Source: Tropicibacter sp. R16_0
GTDB lineage: Bacteria > Pseudomonadota > Alphaproteobacteria > Rhodobacterales > Rhodobacteraceae
DNA length: 64,000 nt
NCBI RefSeq assembly: GCF_017743935.1
Contig: NZ_JAGHRE010000015.1
Coordinates: forward strand, 1-64,000
Direction of reading: 5' to 3'
The notes below the pieces were generated by a model. It worked only from the letters and a program-made list of their open reading frames with translations. It was not told where the DNA came from and made no database searches. Of the stretch, positions 45,884-54,809 are shown one piece after another (positions within the stretch are counted from its first letter, which is position 1; the number at the start of each line of letters is the position of its first letter). The position numbers and the translations under genes are program-made.

Positions 45884-46678
45884 GTGAACGCGCAAGGCAA
45901 ACATTCACTTCCAGAGGGCGGAAAGGCCCGTAGAGTCTATCTTTTGTTGCGGGACGACATCATCAATGGGGTCGTGCGCGAGGGCAGCCTTTTGCCTGGT
46001 GAGAACAAGCTGGCCGAAACATACAACGTCAGCCGCATAACGATTCGCCGAGCGTTGGATGCATTGGCCTCGGAAGGGTGGATCGAGAAGAAAACGGGCG
46101 CCGGTTCGATCGTGTTGCCGCGTTCTGGATCTGGACAAAAGATCTCGGCGAACTTTGCGACGCTCATTCCGCAACTGGTCGACATCGATCGCTCCACCAC
46201 CGCGCGTCTTCTCACCTTCTCATATGGTGCGCCGCCCGAAGCCGTCGCCGATGCGCTTGATCTATCCAAGGGCGAAAAAGTCCAAACCGCGGTGCGGGTT
46301 CGCTTGGTCGATGATCAGCCTTATTCGCATCTGACGACACATGTGCCCGAGCAAATCGCACGGAACTACGACGAAACTGACCTGGCCACACAGCCGCTTT
46401 TCCGCCTGCTTGAACGCAGCGGGGTCAAGGTGGACAGCGCGCAGCAGTCGTTGTCTGCGACCCTGGCCTCGCCAGAAGTTGCCGAGGCATTGGGCGTGGT
46501 GGTCGGATCGGCGCTTTTGTCTTTGAAACGTGTTGTGCGCGACGAAAACGGACGCGGAGTGGAGTATCTGTCTGCGCTCTATCGGCCCGAGCTGTTCCGC
46601 GTCGAAATGGAACTGTCGCGCGTTGGTTCTGGTGAAACCCGATACTGGCAACCAGTGATCGGAGCGCGCACCGAATGA
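45884..46678 (+). CDS. GntR-family regulator with UTRA domain (HutC type)
   Basis: 264 residues from a GTG start. The winged helix at 15-80 has 'LLLRDDIINGVVREGSLLPG' and 'ENKLAETYNVSRITIRRALD', the GntR signature. A UTRA ligand domain (about 100-250) follows with 'PYSHLTTHVPEQIARNYDET' and 'ALLSLKRVVRDENGRGVEYL'. The stop overlaps the LeuC-like ATG (ATGA), so it is co-translated with the pathway genes. The ligand is probably a pathway intermediate. Confidence 0.92.
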   Translation: MNAQGKHSLPEGGKARRVYLLLRDDIINGVVREGSLLPGENKLAETYNVSRITIRRALDALASEGWIEKKTGAGSIVLPRSGSGQKISANFATLIPQLVDIDRSTTARLLTFSYGAPPEAVADALDLSKGEKVQTAVRVRLVDDQPYSHLTTHVPEQIARNYDETDLATQPLFRLLERSGVKVDSAQQSLSATLASPEVAEALGVVVGSALLSLKRVVRDENGRGVEYLSALYRPELFRVEMELSRVGSGETRYWQPVIGARTE

Positions 46679-48075
46679 AACCCCAGACCCTTCTTGATAA
46701 GCTCTGGCAAGAGCATGAGGTCAAACGGCGCGACGATGGGGCGTCGCTGCTCTGGGTGGACCGTCATCTCGTGCACGAGGGGTCTCATCATGCCTTTGCC
46801 AAGCTCGATGCGAGGGGAATGAAAGTTGCAGAACCAAGTCTGACCTACGGGGTCGCCGATCACTATGCCCCGACACGGGGCGCCCCTGCCAGTGCCGACA
46901 TTGCAAGAATGATTTCGACCCTGGAAGCCAATGCCACAAAGCACGGCATCACGTGTTTTGGTCTGGATGATCCGCGGCAGGGCATCGTGCATGTGATCGG
47001 ACCCGAACAGGGGCTGACCTTGCCGGGCATGCTGGTCAATTGCGGCGACAGCCACACCTCAACCCATGGTGCCTTTGGCGCGCTGGCCTTTGGTATTGGG
47101 GCGACAGAAGTCGCTCATGTGTTGGCCACCCAGACCATATGGCAAAAGAAACCCAGATCCATGCGGATCACTATCAATGGCCAACTAGGCCCGGGAGTGG
47201 GCGCAAAGGACATTGCGCTGGCATGGATTTCCAAGCTTGGCGCAGACGGCGCGCGCGGCCACGCGATCGAATACGCGGGAAGCACAGTTCGCGCCTTGTC
47301 GATGGAAAGCCGTATGACGTTGTGCAACTTGTCTATTGAAGGCGGCGGGCGGTTTGGCATGATCGCGCCCGACCAGACGACCTTTGATTATGTGGCGGGG
47401 CGCCCATTTGCGCCAACAGGCGACGCTTTGGGCCAAGCCCTGTCGTCGTGGAGCCAGTTGGCCAGCAGTGCAAACGCAGTCTTTGATCGCGAGGTCGAGA
47501 TCGACGCGGCCGACATCGCACCAATCGTGACTTGGGGCACCACTCCTGAAGAGGCTTTGCCCATAACGTCGACCGTTCCGGACCTAAAGACCCTTTCAAA
47601 GGAAGAAGCGCAGAAGCTTGGCGAGACCCTGGACTACATGGGCCTTCGCTCTGGCCAATCTCTTTCGGACATTGAGGTGGATCAGGTTTTCATTGGCTCT
47701 TGTACGAACGCCCGCATCGAAGATCTGCGTGAGGCGGCAACCGTTCTTGCAGGTCGGAAATCCAAGGTGCCGGGGCTGGTGTCTCCGGGATCAAAACTCG
47801 TCAAGGCTCAGGCCGAAGCCGAAGGTCTGGATCGTATCTTCACGGATGCGGGTCTTGAATGGGTCGGCTCGGGCTGTTCGATGTGTGTGGCGATGAATGG
47901 CGACGCGGTCGCACCTGGCAAACGCTGCGCCTCGACGACCAACCGGAACTTCCGCGGGCGCCAGGGACGCGGTGCGCGCACGCATTTGATGTCACCTGCG
48001 ATGGTGGCGGCCGCAGCCGTCAACGGTCGCTTGTCGGACGTACGTCCGTTGCTTGTTGGGCGGGACGTGGCGTGA
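46675..48075 (+). CDS. aconitase-family large subunit (LeuC/dimethylmaleate-hydratase-like)
   Basis: 466 residues, length of LeuC. [4Fe-4S] ligands are visible in 'FIGSCTNARIEDLREAATVL' and the paired Cys of 'GSGCSMCVAMNGD'. 'DRHLVHEGSHHAFAKLD' (usually VHEvtsPqAF) and 'NCGDSHTSTHGAFGALAFGI' are the family blocks. It is not in a leucine operon (no leuA or leuB), so it probably hydrates or isomerises another unsaturated or hydroxy dicarboxylate, comparable to DmdA of nicotinate fermentation. Works with the small subunit next to it. Confidence 0.88.
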   Translation: MKPQTLLDKLWQEHEVKRRDDGASLLWVDRHLVHEGSHHAFAKLDARGMKVAEPSLTYGVADHYAPTRGAPASADIARMISTLEANATKHGITCFGLDDPRQGIVHVIGPEQGLTLPGMLVNCGDSHTSTHGAFGALAFGIGATEVAHVLATQTIWQKKPRSMRITINGQLGPGVGAKDIALAWISKLGADGARGHAIEYAGSTVRALSMESRMTLCNLSIEGGGRFGMIAPDQTTFDYVAGRPFAPTGDALGQALSSWSQLASSANAVFDREVEIDAADIAPIVTWGTTPEEALPITSTVPDLKTLSKEEAQKLGETLDYMGLRSGQSLSDIEVDQVFIGSCTNARIEDLREAATVLAGRKSKVPGLVSPGSKLVKAQAEAEGLDRIFTDAGLEWVGSGCSMCVAMNGDAVAPGKRCASTTNRNFRGRQGRGARTHLMSPAMVAAAAVNGRLSDVRPLLVGRDVA

Positions 48076-48689
48076 GTGGGTGGAGCACACATACCGGCCT
48101 GGCCATCGCTTTGGACCAGGAGAACGTGGATACGGATCAGCTGATTCCAGCCCGGTTTATGTCGACACCACGCAGTGAAGGATACGGCCAGTTCTTGCTG
48201 AACGACTTGCGCCGGGATGAGCAAGGGCGGAGTAGGGGTGAGCATCCTCTGAACCGACACCCTGAGGCGACGGTGCTTGTGTCTCGTCGCAATTTTGGCA
48301 GCGGTTCATCACGCGAAGCAGCGGTTTACGCTCTTGTTGATTTTGGCATTCGTGCGGTTCTGGCCCCCAGTTTTGGTGACATCTTTGCATCCAACGCAGT
48401 GAACAACGGCTTGTTACCTGCGCGGTTGTCCGAGGACGTCATCGACCAGATCATCACGCAACTCGGCGATACGGTCGAACCCGCATCTGTCGATCTTCAG
48501 GCACAAACGATTTCGCTCTTCGGGGAAACTCTGAATTTTGAGATCGACCCCACGTGGCGCCAGAAACTGGTCAACGGATGGGATGATATTGATCTGACGC
48601 AGGCGCATGCGGACGCGATCTCGGACTACCGCACGCGTCGCGCGAAACAGCAACCATGGATTTTTCCGGCGGGAGATGGGGCCGGATGA
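48072..48689 (+). CDS. aconitase-family small subunit (LeuD-like)
   Basis: 205 residues from a GTG that overlaps the LeuC-like stop (GTGA). 'DQENVDTDQLIPARFMSTPR' and 'RRNFGSGSSREAAVYALVDF' followed by 'GIRAVLAPSFGDIFASNAVN' are the swivelling-domain signatures that carry substrate-binding residues. Open frame upstream of 48072 is a shadow. It forms the heterodimer with the preceding protein. Confidence 0.9.
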   Translation: MSGWSTHTGLAIALDQENVDTDQLIPARFMSTPRSEGYGQFLLNDLRRDEQGRSRGEHPLNRHPEATVLVSRRNFGSGSSREAAVYALVDFGIRAVLAPSFGDIFASNAVNNGLLPARLSEDVIDQIITQLGDTVEPASVDLQAQTISLFGETLNFEIDPTWRQKLVNGWDDIDLTQAHADAISDYRTRRAKQQPWIFPAGDGAG

Positions 48690-48756
48690 AAGCGGGCGGA
48701 CTGACCGCCCAAAAAGTGTGGCCGGGGCACCGGTCGGGGAGAAGGAGGATTAACCC

Positions 48757-49770
48757 ATGAAGATGCAACTCGTTGCCGGCTTGGTTGCCGGTGCCATGAT
48801 GGCAGGCAGCATTGCCAAGGCAGAGGAAACAATCTCGGCTGTGCATGCCTTTCCTGAATCGCTGATCTACACCAAGAGCTTTCTGTCCTTTGTCGACAAG
48901 GTGAACGAGGCCGGCAAAGGCGTCATTCAGATTGATGTGCGCGGCGGCCCCGAGGCAATCGGCATGTTCCAGCAGCCTGACGCCGTGCGCGATGGCATTG
49001 TGGACATGGTCTATACACCGGGTTCGTTCTATGGTGGCTCGCTGCCGGAAAAAGACGCGATGGTGTCGTCCAACCTGACCGCAATTGAAACCCGCCAGAA
49101 CGGTGGCATCGCTCTGATCGACGACATCCATCAAGAAAAGATGGGACTGAAGTACCTGGGTTGGTTTGACAGCGGCGTTTGTTACAACCTTTGGACGCGT
49201 GAAGAACCCGAGTTTGATGATGCCGGGAACCTGAAGGTTGAAGGTCTAAAGCTGCGCGGCAACGCCGTCTACAACGCGTTCTTCACCAACTACCTTGGCG
49301 CACAGGTGATCGACCTGCCCACGGGCGAGGTCTATGCGGCCCTGCAACGGGGTGTTGTTGACGCAACCGGCTGGACCCAGATTGGCTTGATCGACCTGAA
49401 GTGGAACGAATTCCTGAACTACCGGATCGAGCCCTGCTTCTTCTCGACGGACCTTGGTGTCATCGTGAACCTGGAAAAGTGGAACTCGTTGAGCCCCGAA
49501 GCTCAGAAAGTTCTTCAGGATGTCGCCATCCAGCATGAGGCCGACAGCGTCAATGCTCTGCGCGCCAAGCGTGACGAAGACTTTGCGGCCCTTGACGCAC
49601 AGGGCATGAAGGTCGTTTCCCTGGAAGGCGAAGCCAAAGCGAACTACCTGGCAGCCGCGCGCGAAAAGAACTGGGAGCGGATGAAAGGTCTGATGGAAGA
49701 GCATCCGATGGGCACCGGCAACTATGACCGGTTGATCGAACTCTTCTACGATGCCGACGCCGACAAGTAA
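48757..49770 (+). CDS. TRAP transporter substrate-binding protein DctP
   Basis: 337 residues; ribosome site aaggagg; signal peptide 'MKMQLVAGLVAGAMMAGSIA'. DctP fold with 'LKLRGNAVYNAFFTNYLGAQ', whose conserved Arg pairs with a substrate carboxylate, and 'TGEVYAALQRGVVDATGWTQ'. It would present an organic acid to DctQM. Context suggests the acid enters the LeuCD-like/lyase route encoded on both sides of GntR. Confidence 0.92.
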   Translation: MKMQLVAGLVAGAMMAGSIAKAEETISAVHAFPESLIYTKSFLSFVDKVNEAGKGVIQIDVRGGPEAIGMFQQPDAVRDGIVDMVYTPGSFYGGSLPEKDAMVSSNLTAIETRQNGGIALIDDIHQEKMGLKYLGWFDSGVCYNLWTREEPEFDDAGNLKVEGLKLRGNAVYNAFFTNYLGAQVIDLPTGEVYAALQRGVVDATGWTQIGLIDLKWNEFLNYRIEPCFFSTDLGVIVNLEKWNSLSPEAQKVLQDVAIQHEADSVNALRAKRDEDFAALDAQGMKVVSLEGEAKANYLAAAREKNWERMKGLMEEHPMGTGNYDRLIELFYDADADK

Positions 49771-49785
49771 GTCGAAAAAAGAACC

Positions 49786-49809
49786 GATCCGGGGCGTTTG
49801 CCCCGGATC
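49786..49809 (+). terminator. perfect hairpin between dctP and dctQ
   Basis: A perfect 10-base GC-rich stem (49786-49795 with 49800-49809) and a GTTT loop lie in the short dctP-dctQ gap. No clear T run follows (agctttt). Its place matches the hairpins after urtA and after the TAXI binding protein, so a role in binding-protein mRNA stability or partial termination is likely. Confidence 0.7.
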
Positions 49810-49827
49810 AGCTTTTCCGGAGACCGC

Positions 49828-50334
49828 ATGCGCACGATAACACGAATGTACGATGGCCTTCTCAATCTCATGGCCCTCGTTGCTGCAGGTACGCTGATTT
49901 GGCTGATGGTGGCGGTGGTTGTCTCTGTCGCCATGCGGAATTTTGGCATTCAGCCCTTTGCCTGGCTGTTTACCAGTACCGAGTACGGTCTTTTGTATAT
50001 GACCATGTTGGGCGCCCCCTGGCTTGTTCGGGAAAGGGGCCATGTTCATATCGAGCTGGTCACTGCAGCCCTGCCTGCCAACGCGCGCCGGATTGTCAGC
50101 CGGGTTGTTGCCTTTGGCTGCGTCGCGGTTTCAGCCATCTTGGCCTGGTACGGCTTTGAGTTGTTCCAAACCAACATCGAACGCAACGACTTTGACGTCA
50201 GAGCCTATTTCTATCCGCGCTGGATGCTGACCATCACGTTCCCGATCGCCTTCAGTTTCATGGCGATCGAGTTTGGTCGCTTTGTATTTGGCAAGGAACT
50301 GTTGCACTCGGGCGAAGCAGGAATTCACGAATAA
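49828..50334 (+). CDS. TRAP transporter small permease DctQ
   Basis: 168 residues from ATG 49828 (an in-frame ATG at 49798 would begin inside the hairpin). Four hydrophobic helices: 'LLNLMALVAAGTLIWLMVAV', 'LLYMTMLGAPWLVRERGHVH' with the family's 'REraHi.ie' segment, and two more to residue 155. It stabilises DctM and contacts DctP. The stop shares a base with the dctM start. Confidence 0.9.
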   Translation: MRTITRMYDGLLNLMALVAAGTLIWLMVAVVVSVAMRNFGIQPFAWLFTSTEYGLLYMTMLGAPWLVRERGHVHIELVTAALPANARRIVSRVVAFGCVAVSAILAWYGFELFQTNIERNDFDVRAYFYPRWMLTITFPIAFSFMAIEFGRFVFGKELLHSGEAGIHE

Positions 50335-51644
50335 TGGAATGGTACGAAGCACTTGGCCTGTTGATCGGCAGCATCATGTTCCTGATGGCGATAGGCATGC
50401 CCGTGGCGCTCGCCTTTCTGGCCGCCAACATCATCGGTGCGTGGGTCTTTATGGGCGGCGAACGCGGGGTTGTTGCGTTGCTGAACAACGGTTGGGGGTC
50501 GTTGACCAAGTTCGCTCTGGTCCCCATTCCGCTGTTTCTTCTTATGGGAGAGATCTTTTTTCATACCGGTCTTGGGGGGCGCATGTTTTCCGCCATCGAT
50601 CGGCTGCTTGGAAAATTGCCCGGCCGTCTGAGCTATGTCACCGTTCTTGGGGGAACGGGATTTTCCACCCTTTCAGGGTCCTCCATGGGTTCAACCGCGC
50701 TGCTGGGGGCCTTGATGGTGCCCGAGATGAACAAGCGTGGGTACAAGAAACACATGTCCATCGGACCCATCCTTGGGACAGGGGGCTTGGCAATCATTAT
50801 CCCGCCGTCGGCCTTGGCTGTGCTTCTGGCGACCCTCGCGCAGATTGATGTGGGGGCCTTGCTGATTGCAGGCATCATTCCGGGTCTCATTCTTGCGGGT
50901 CTCTACATTTCAACGATCTACCTGCAAACGCGCCTCGACCCCGAAGCTGCGCCCGCGTATGAGGTGCCGCCTCAGTCGATGGTGGAAAAACTGGGGCTGC
51001 TGTTTCGGAATGTTGTTCCAATGATCGGGCTGATGGTGCTGATCGTGGTCATGATGATCAGGGGCATTGTCACCCCGTCCGAAGCAGCGGCTTTTGGCGC
51101 ATTGGGTGTCTTGTTGCTCGCGGTCTTCTATCGCTGCCTGACATGGGACGCGGTCAAAGCTTCGGTACGGGGCGCATTGCGCGTTACCCTAATGGCCTAT
51201 TTGATCGTGTTCGGCTCGGCCACTTTCAGTCAGCTCCTTGCCTTTTCCGGGGCCTCTCGAGGACTGATCGGATGGGCGACCGGGTTTGACCTGGACCCAA
51301 TCCTGATGCTGTTGGTGATGTTCGCAGTCCTGCTGATCCTTGGCATGTTCATGGAACAGATTTCGATGATGTTGCTGACCGTGCCCATCTTCTTTCCGCT
51401 TGCAACAAGCCTTGGTTTCGATCCGATTTGGTTCGGATTGATCATGCTCTTGGCGCTTGAAATCAGCTTTACGACGCCACCCTTCGGACTGCTGCTGTTC
51501 GTCATGAAGGGCGTCGCTCCCGCGGACACAACGATGCGCGATATCTATACGGCGGCCATCCCGTTCATTGTTTGCTCTCTGATCCTTGTTACCTTGTTGA
51601 TCCTCTTCCCTTCACTTGCGACTTGGCTTCCAGGAACAGGCTGA
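50334..51644 (+). CDS. TRAP transporter large permease DctM
   Basis: 436 residues with about 12 helices. Hallmarks: 'LLGALMVPEMNKRGYKKHMS', 'GPILGTGGLAIIIPPSALAV' (the conserved PPS motif of the transport core) and 'LEISFTTPPFGLLLFVMKGV'. It is the elevator-type sodium-coupled transport subunit. Last gene of the rightward catabolic operon. Confidence 0.93.
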   Translation: MEWYEALGLLIGSIMFLMAIGMPVALAFLAANIIGAWVFMGGERGVVALLNNGWGSLTKFALVPIPLFLLMGEIFFHTGLGGRMFSAIDRLLGKLPGRLSYVTVLGGTGFSTLSGSSMGSTALLGALMVPEMNKRGYKKHMSIGPILGTGGLAIIIPPSALAVLLATLAQIDVGALLIAGIIPGLILAGLYISTIYLQTRLDPEAAPAYEVPPQSMVEKLGLLFRNVVPMIGLMVLIVVMMIRGIVTPSEAAAFGALGVLLLAVFYRCLTWDAVKASVRGALRVTLMAYLIVFGSATFSQLLAFSGASRGLIGWATGFDLDPILMLLVMFAVLLILGMFMEQISMMLLTVPIFFPLATSLGFDPIWFGLIMLLALEISFTTPPFGLLLFVMKGVAPADTTMRDIYTAAIPFIVCSLILVTLLILFPSLATWLPGTG

Positions 51645-52068
51645 AACCCAAGCGCGCCAGATCGCGGCCAGCTTTATGGGAAACGGCCGCCTTTTCTGTA
51701 AGCCGGACATCTGTGCGCCAACAGATTCTGCACCCGCAGCGATTGCCTTCTGTGACGTTTCGCATTGCGGCGGCGAACCCCGGGGCGAATAGCTGTATCG
51801 GGCTATCCTTATTCGACAGAGTTGAGCCATTTGGGCAATTGCTGCGCCTGCTCCAATGGCAACGGAAAGCCGAGAACAGACCTGGATAATGCACGCAGCC
51901 AATACGATGCAAGGACGGCGGGTGTCTTTTTTTGAACAAACCGAACACGTCCCAGTGACATTTTGTCAAAACCGCTATCCTGGTCATAAAAAAAGGGCGC
52001 TTTTTTATCACCGTTATAACTGCGCACTGAGAGTCCAATTTCAAATTTCATCTTGGGAGAAGAAGTAT
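51645..52068. other. intergenic, no supported gene
   Basis: About 420 bases between dctM and the serine hydrolase. Small open frames here show no family character. A ribosome site (gggagaagaag) at its right end serves the ATG at 52069. No clear terminator was found after dctM. Confidence 0.45.
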
Positions 52069-53376
52069 ATGAAACCAATTGCTATCGTCAGCGCGTTAGC
52101 CCTGTCATTGACGGCAACTTTCGCAAACGCGGACGGTCATGCCGACCCTTAAGCGACCCACCACGAACTTGGGTTACAGCAAGGTTTCCCACCGTCGTCG
52201 GATAAACAGGTGACGCGGGACAACGCGCTGATTTCGGCGCCGTTCAACCGCTACTCCTATCAGAACACGCGCGAATTCTATCCGACGGTGAACATCCCTC
52301 CGTCGACCAATTCACGCCCGTTGAACGTCAATCCCGATGGCGGCATCGAGAGGTTAGGTTTTGTCGCCCCGGACGGCAGCGCCGTGACACTGGCTGAGTA
52401 CCTGACCCAAACCTGGACCGACAGTTTCATCGTAATCCATGGCGATGAGATCGTGTTCGAACGCTATTTGAACGGCATCCATGCCGATCAGCCGCACCAG
52501 ATGATGTCCGTGACGAAATCCTTTGCCGGTATGTTCGGCCTGATGGCCGCCGAGGCCGGGCTTGTGTCCGAGGTCACACCGGTTGCCGAGATTATCCCGG
52601 AATTGGCGCCATCGACTGCCTTTGGTGACGCAACCTTCGGCCAGGTTCTGGTTATGACCAATTCGATGGATTTCTCCGAAGATTATGCCGATCCCGCCTC
52701 TGGGATTCAGCAATATGCGCAGGTACTGGGGTTCCTGCCGCGCGATCCCAGCCTGGACTTGCCCAACAGTATCTACGGCTATCTGCCTACATTGCCGATT
52801 GATGCCGCCCATGCCCATGGCGAGGTGTTCCATTATCAGACACCCAAGACCGATGTCGTCAACTGGGTCACCAATCGCGTGACGGGCGAATCCTTCTTTG
52901 ACCAGATGACAGCGCTGATGGAGGCCATTGGTGCCGAAGGCGAAACCTATGTCCTGCTGGATAAAAACGGGACTCTGTTTGCCGGCGGCGGTCTGAACGC
53001 GACGCCGCATAACTTGGCGCGGTTCGCGGCGATGCTGCTGAATTACGGGATGGTCGATGATCAGGTGATTGTGCCTGAGTCGGTTATCGAAGCGCTGGAA
53101 ACCGGTGGTGACCGCTCTGCCTGGACCAATGGCCCCAACGAAGGGGAGATGCCCAATGGCGAAGGCAGCTATCGCGCGCAATGGTGGGTGCGTCACAACG
53201 AAGGCCGCGAGGCATTCACCGCGCTGGGGATCCATGGTCAGTGGATCTACATCGACCGCGCGCATGACGTGGCAATCGTCCGGCAGGCATCGCAGCCGAT
53301 GTCAACCAGCAGTGAAATCGATATGTCTGTCTATGCCGTAATCGACACGATCACAGATTACCTGACGGGCGAGTAA
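52069..53376 (+). pseudogene. exported serine hydrolase (beta-lactamase fold) split by in-frame TAA
   Basis: ATG 52069 with a good ribosome site begins a signal peptide ('MKPIAIVSALALSLTATFAN') ending 'ADGHADP', then TAA at 52150-52152. The same frame continues 'ATHHELGLQQGFPPSSDKQV' and the full hydrolase to 53376. The domain has the SxxK motif in 'MMSVTKSFAGM' and later blocks 'GGGLNATPHNLARFAAMLLN' and 'RAQWWVRHNEGREAFTALGI', as in class C-like or 6-aminohexanoate-dimer hydrolases. A GTG at 52210 could start a cytoplasmic form without the signal, but no ribosome site supports it. Probably inactivated by one nonsense change. Confidence 0.75.
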
Positions 53377-53384
53377 CGCGATCT

Positions 53385-53414
53385 GGTGGAGCGGCTCTAA
53401 AATGCCGCTACACC
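53385..53414 (+). terminator. hairpin after the serine hydrolase
   Basis: An 11-base stem with one mismatch (53385-53395 with 53404-53414) and an 8-base loop stands 9 bases after the stop at 53376. There is no T run. It is a likely transcript end. Confidence 0.55.
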
Positions 53415-53972
53415 ACCCCAAGTTCCGGAGATCAGACCCGCCAGTGACTGCAACACCTGCACAGTAAGCGCTCGAATAATCTGAGATCATGCCATGCAGC
53501 GAAAGTTTGGTTTGGCGTAGCGCGCTGCAACCCTATTTGGCGACAGATGTCTGCTGAGGGTCGTTTGCATCGCGTGACTGGCAGCGGTCACAGCGACTTT
53601 GAGGAGGTCGCTGCACGCATGCCTGCCTATGATCGAGTGAGCTGCATACGGCGACAGTCCGCCCGATCATTGAGACCAAGGGAGACATGAACCCCATGCT
53701 GCTTACCATTTGCAACCATCAGAAAAACACGCCTTACAGCACGCGCTTTTGAAGTGGTTTTCCTTTACCGATCTGATGCTCAGTGCCCGGCAAAGCGGCG
53801 CGCGAATCGACACAAAGTGGATTGCTGTAGGCGTGCGTCCACCTGGAAGCGCTATGCGTGATTTGCGTGGATTTGCACGGAATCTGGGTATTTATCTGGT
53901 GAGATTTGACAGACTTGCAAAGCCCGGAAAGCTGCGATCCATGGCTTAAGTTATTGTTTTGGGGGATTTTCA
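53415..53972. other. intergenic, no supported gene
   Basis: About 560 bases. A 79-codon frame at 53710-53949 has no recognisable family or ribosome site. The stretch ends at the tRNA fragment marking the edge of the integrated element. Confidence 0.4.
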
Positions 53973-54019
53973 TGGTGCTGCTGGAGAGAATTGAACTCTC
54001 GACCTCTCCCTTACCAAGG
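53973..54019 (-). other. 3' fragment of tRNA-Thr(GGU): attachment site
   Basis: Read on the minus strand, these 47 bases are the right half of a tRNA: the anticodon stem-loop from its GGT anticodon, the T arm (GAGAG stem around TTCAATT) and the acceptor end CCAGCAGCACCA. The 5' half is absent; similarity stops abruptly at 54019-54020. The integrase begins 26 bases further right. This is the standard picture for an element integrated in the 3' end of a tRNA gene, with the intact tRNA expected at the far (right) end, outside what I can see. Confidence 0.8.
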
Positions 54020-54045
54020 TCGGGCGAAAAACTCAGATAAAGGTT

Positions 54046-54759
54046 TCATTTCAAACGTTTGGTGCGGGCAGGTGGTTCGCCGTGTACGCGTTTTGTACGG
54101 ATTGCTTCGCGTACAGCCCGTTCATCGGTTTCCGCATGGGCATATACACTGTCCGGCAAATCGGACTTTGTCCAGCGTCCCATAGCAGCTGCTGTAACCG
54201 GGTCCATCCTTTGGCGGATCCGCAACTCGGTGTAGTAGCCGTGACGTCCAGCAGCATGCGGCGAGCGATAGTCCACACACGCGTTCTTACAAGCTGTTCG
54301 TAGGGCTGAAGTGAAGCCTGTACGATTTGCATACCCGAAGACACGGTAGGGGAGCGTCTTACCTGTTTTTCTGTTTTTAGGTTGACGCGGCCGCAGGCTG
54401 AACAGGGTGTGTTTCATGCCTTGACTGATCTGGATCCATTGAGCTGGGTGTCCTTTTTGAGCGACAAGCCATACGCGTTTACGATCAAGATCCAGGTCTT
54501 TTGGTTTGATCGCGATCAGCTGGCCGATCCTACATCCAGTTTCAAACATGAATTCCAACCCAGCGATAACGTACGGGTTTGCGTGATCACGTAGACTGTT
54601 GATCCACTGCCAATCACCTGGCGTCTTCCGCTGGCGACTTTGCCTTCCTCGTTTTTCGTCCCGCTCTATGCGTTGTTTGGATGAGAAACCTTTGATCCGA
54701 ATGGGCGGGCACTTACCAAGATCATGGGCATTGTTGATGACGGCGCTGACAGGGGACAA
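54046..54759 (-). mobile_element. tyrosine recombinase/phage integrase, N-terminally truncated
   Basis: 237 residues from an internal ATG; the catalytic domain is nearly complete. Arg in 'FETGCRIGQLIAIKPKDLDL', the HxxxR box 'SPHAAGRHGYYTELRI', then 'AAMGRWTKSDLPDSVYAHAE' with Trp and the nucleophile Tyr. The usual N-terminal core-binding domain is missing. In frame upstream of the ATG the sequence still reads 'IYPTAATDTWKRQVLSPVSA', the end of that domain, until about 54800, where it meets unrelated DNA. So the gene has lost its 5' end by deletion. Lies next to its att site. Confidence 0.85.
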
Positions 54760-54809
54760 AACCTGGCGTTTCCACGTGTCAGTTGCTGCGGTTGGGTAGA
54801 TATTTGGGC

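Noticed and set aside
46675-48689. Leucine biosynthesis leuCD
   Set aside because: No leuA or leuB nearby, and the genes are translationally coupled to a GntR regulator and followed by a TRAP transporter; a catabolic role fits better, though not proven.
53710-53949. 79-codon gene left of the tRNA fragment
   Set aside because: No ribosome site, family resemblance or supporting context.
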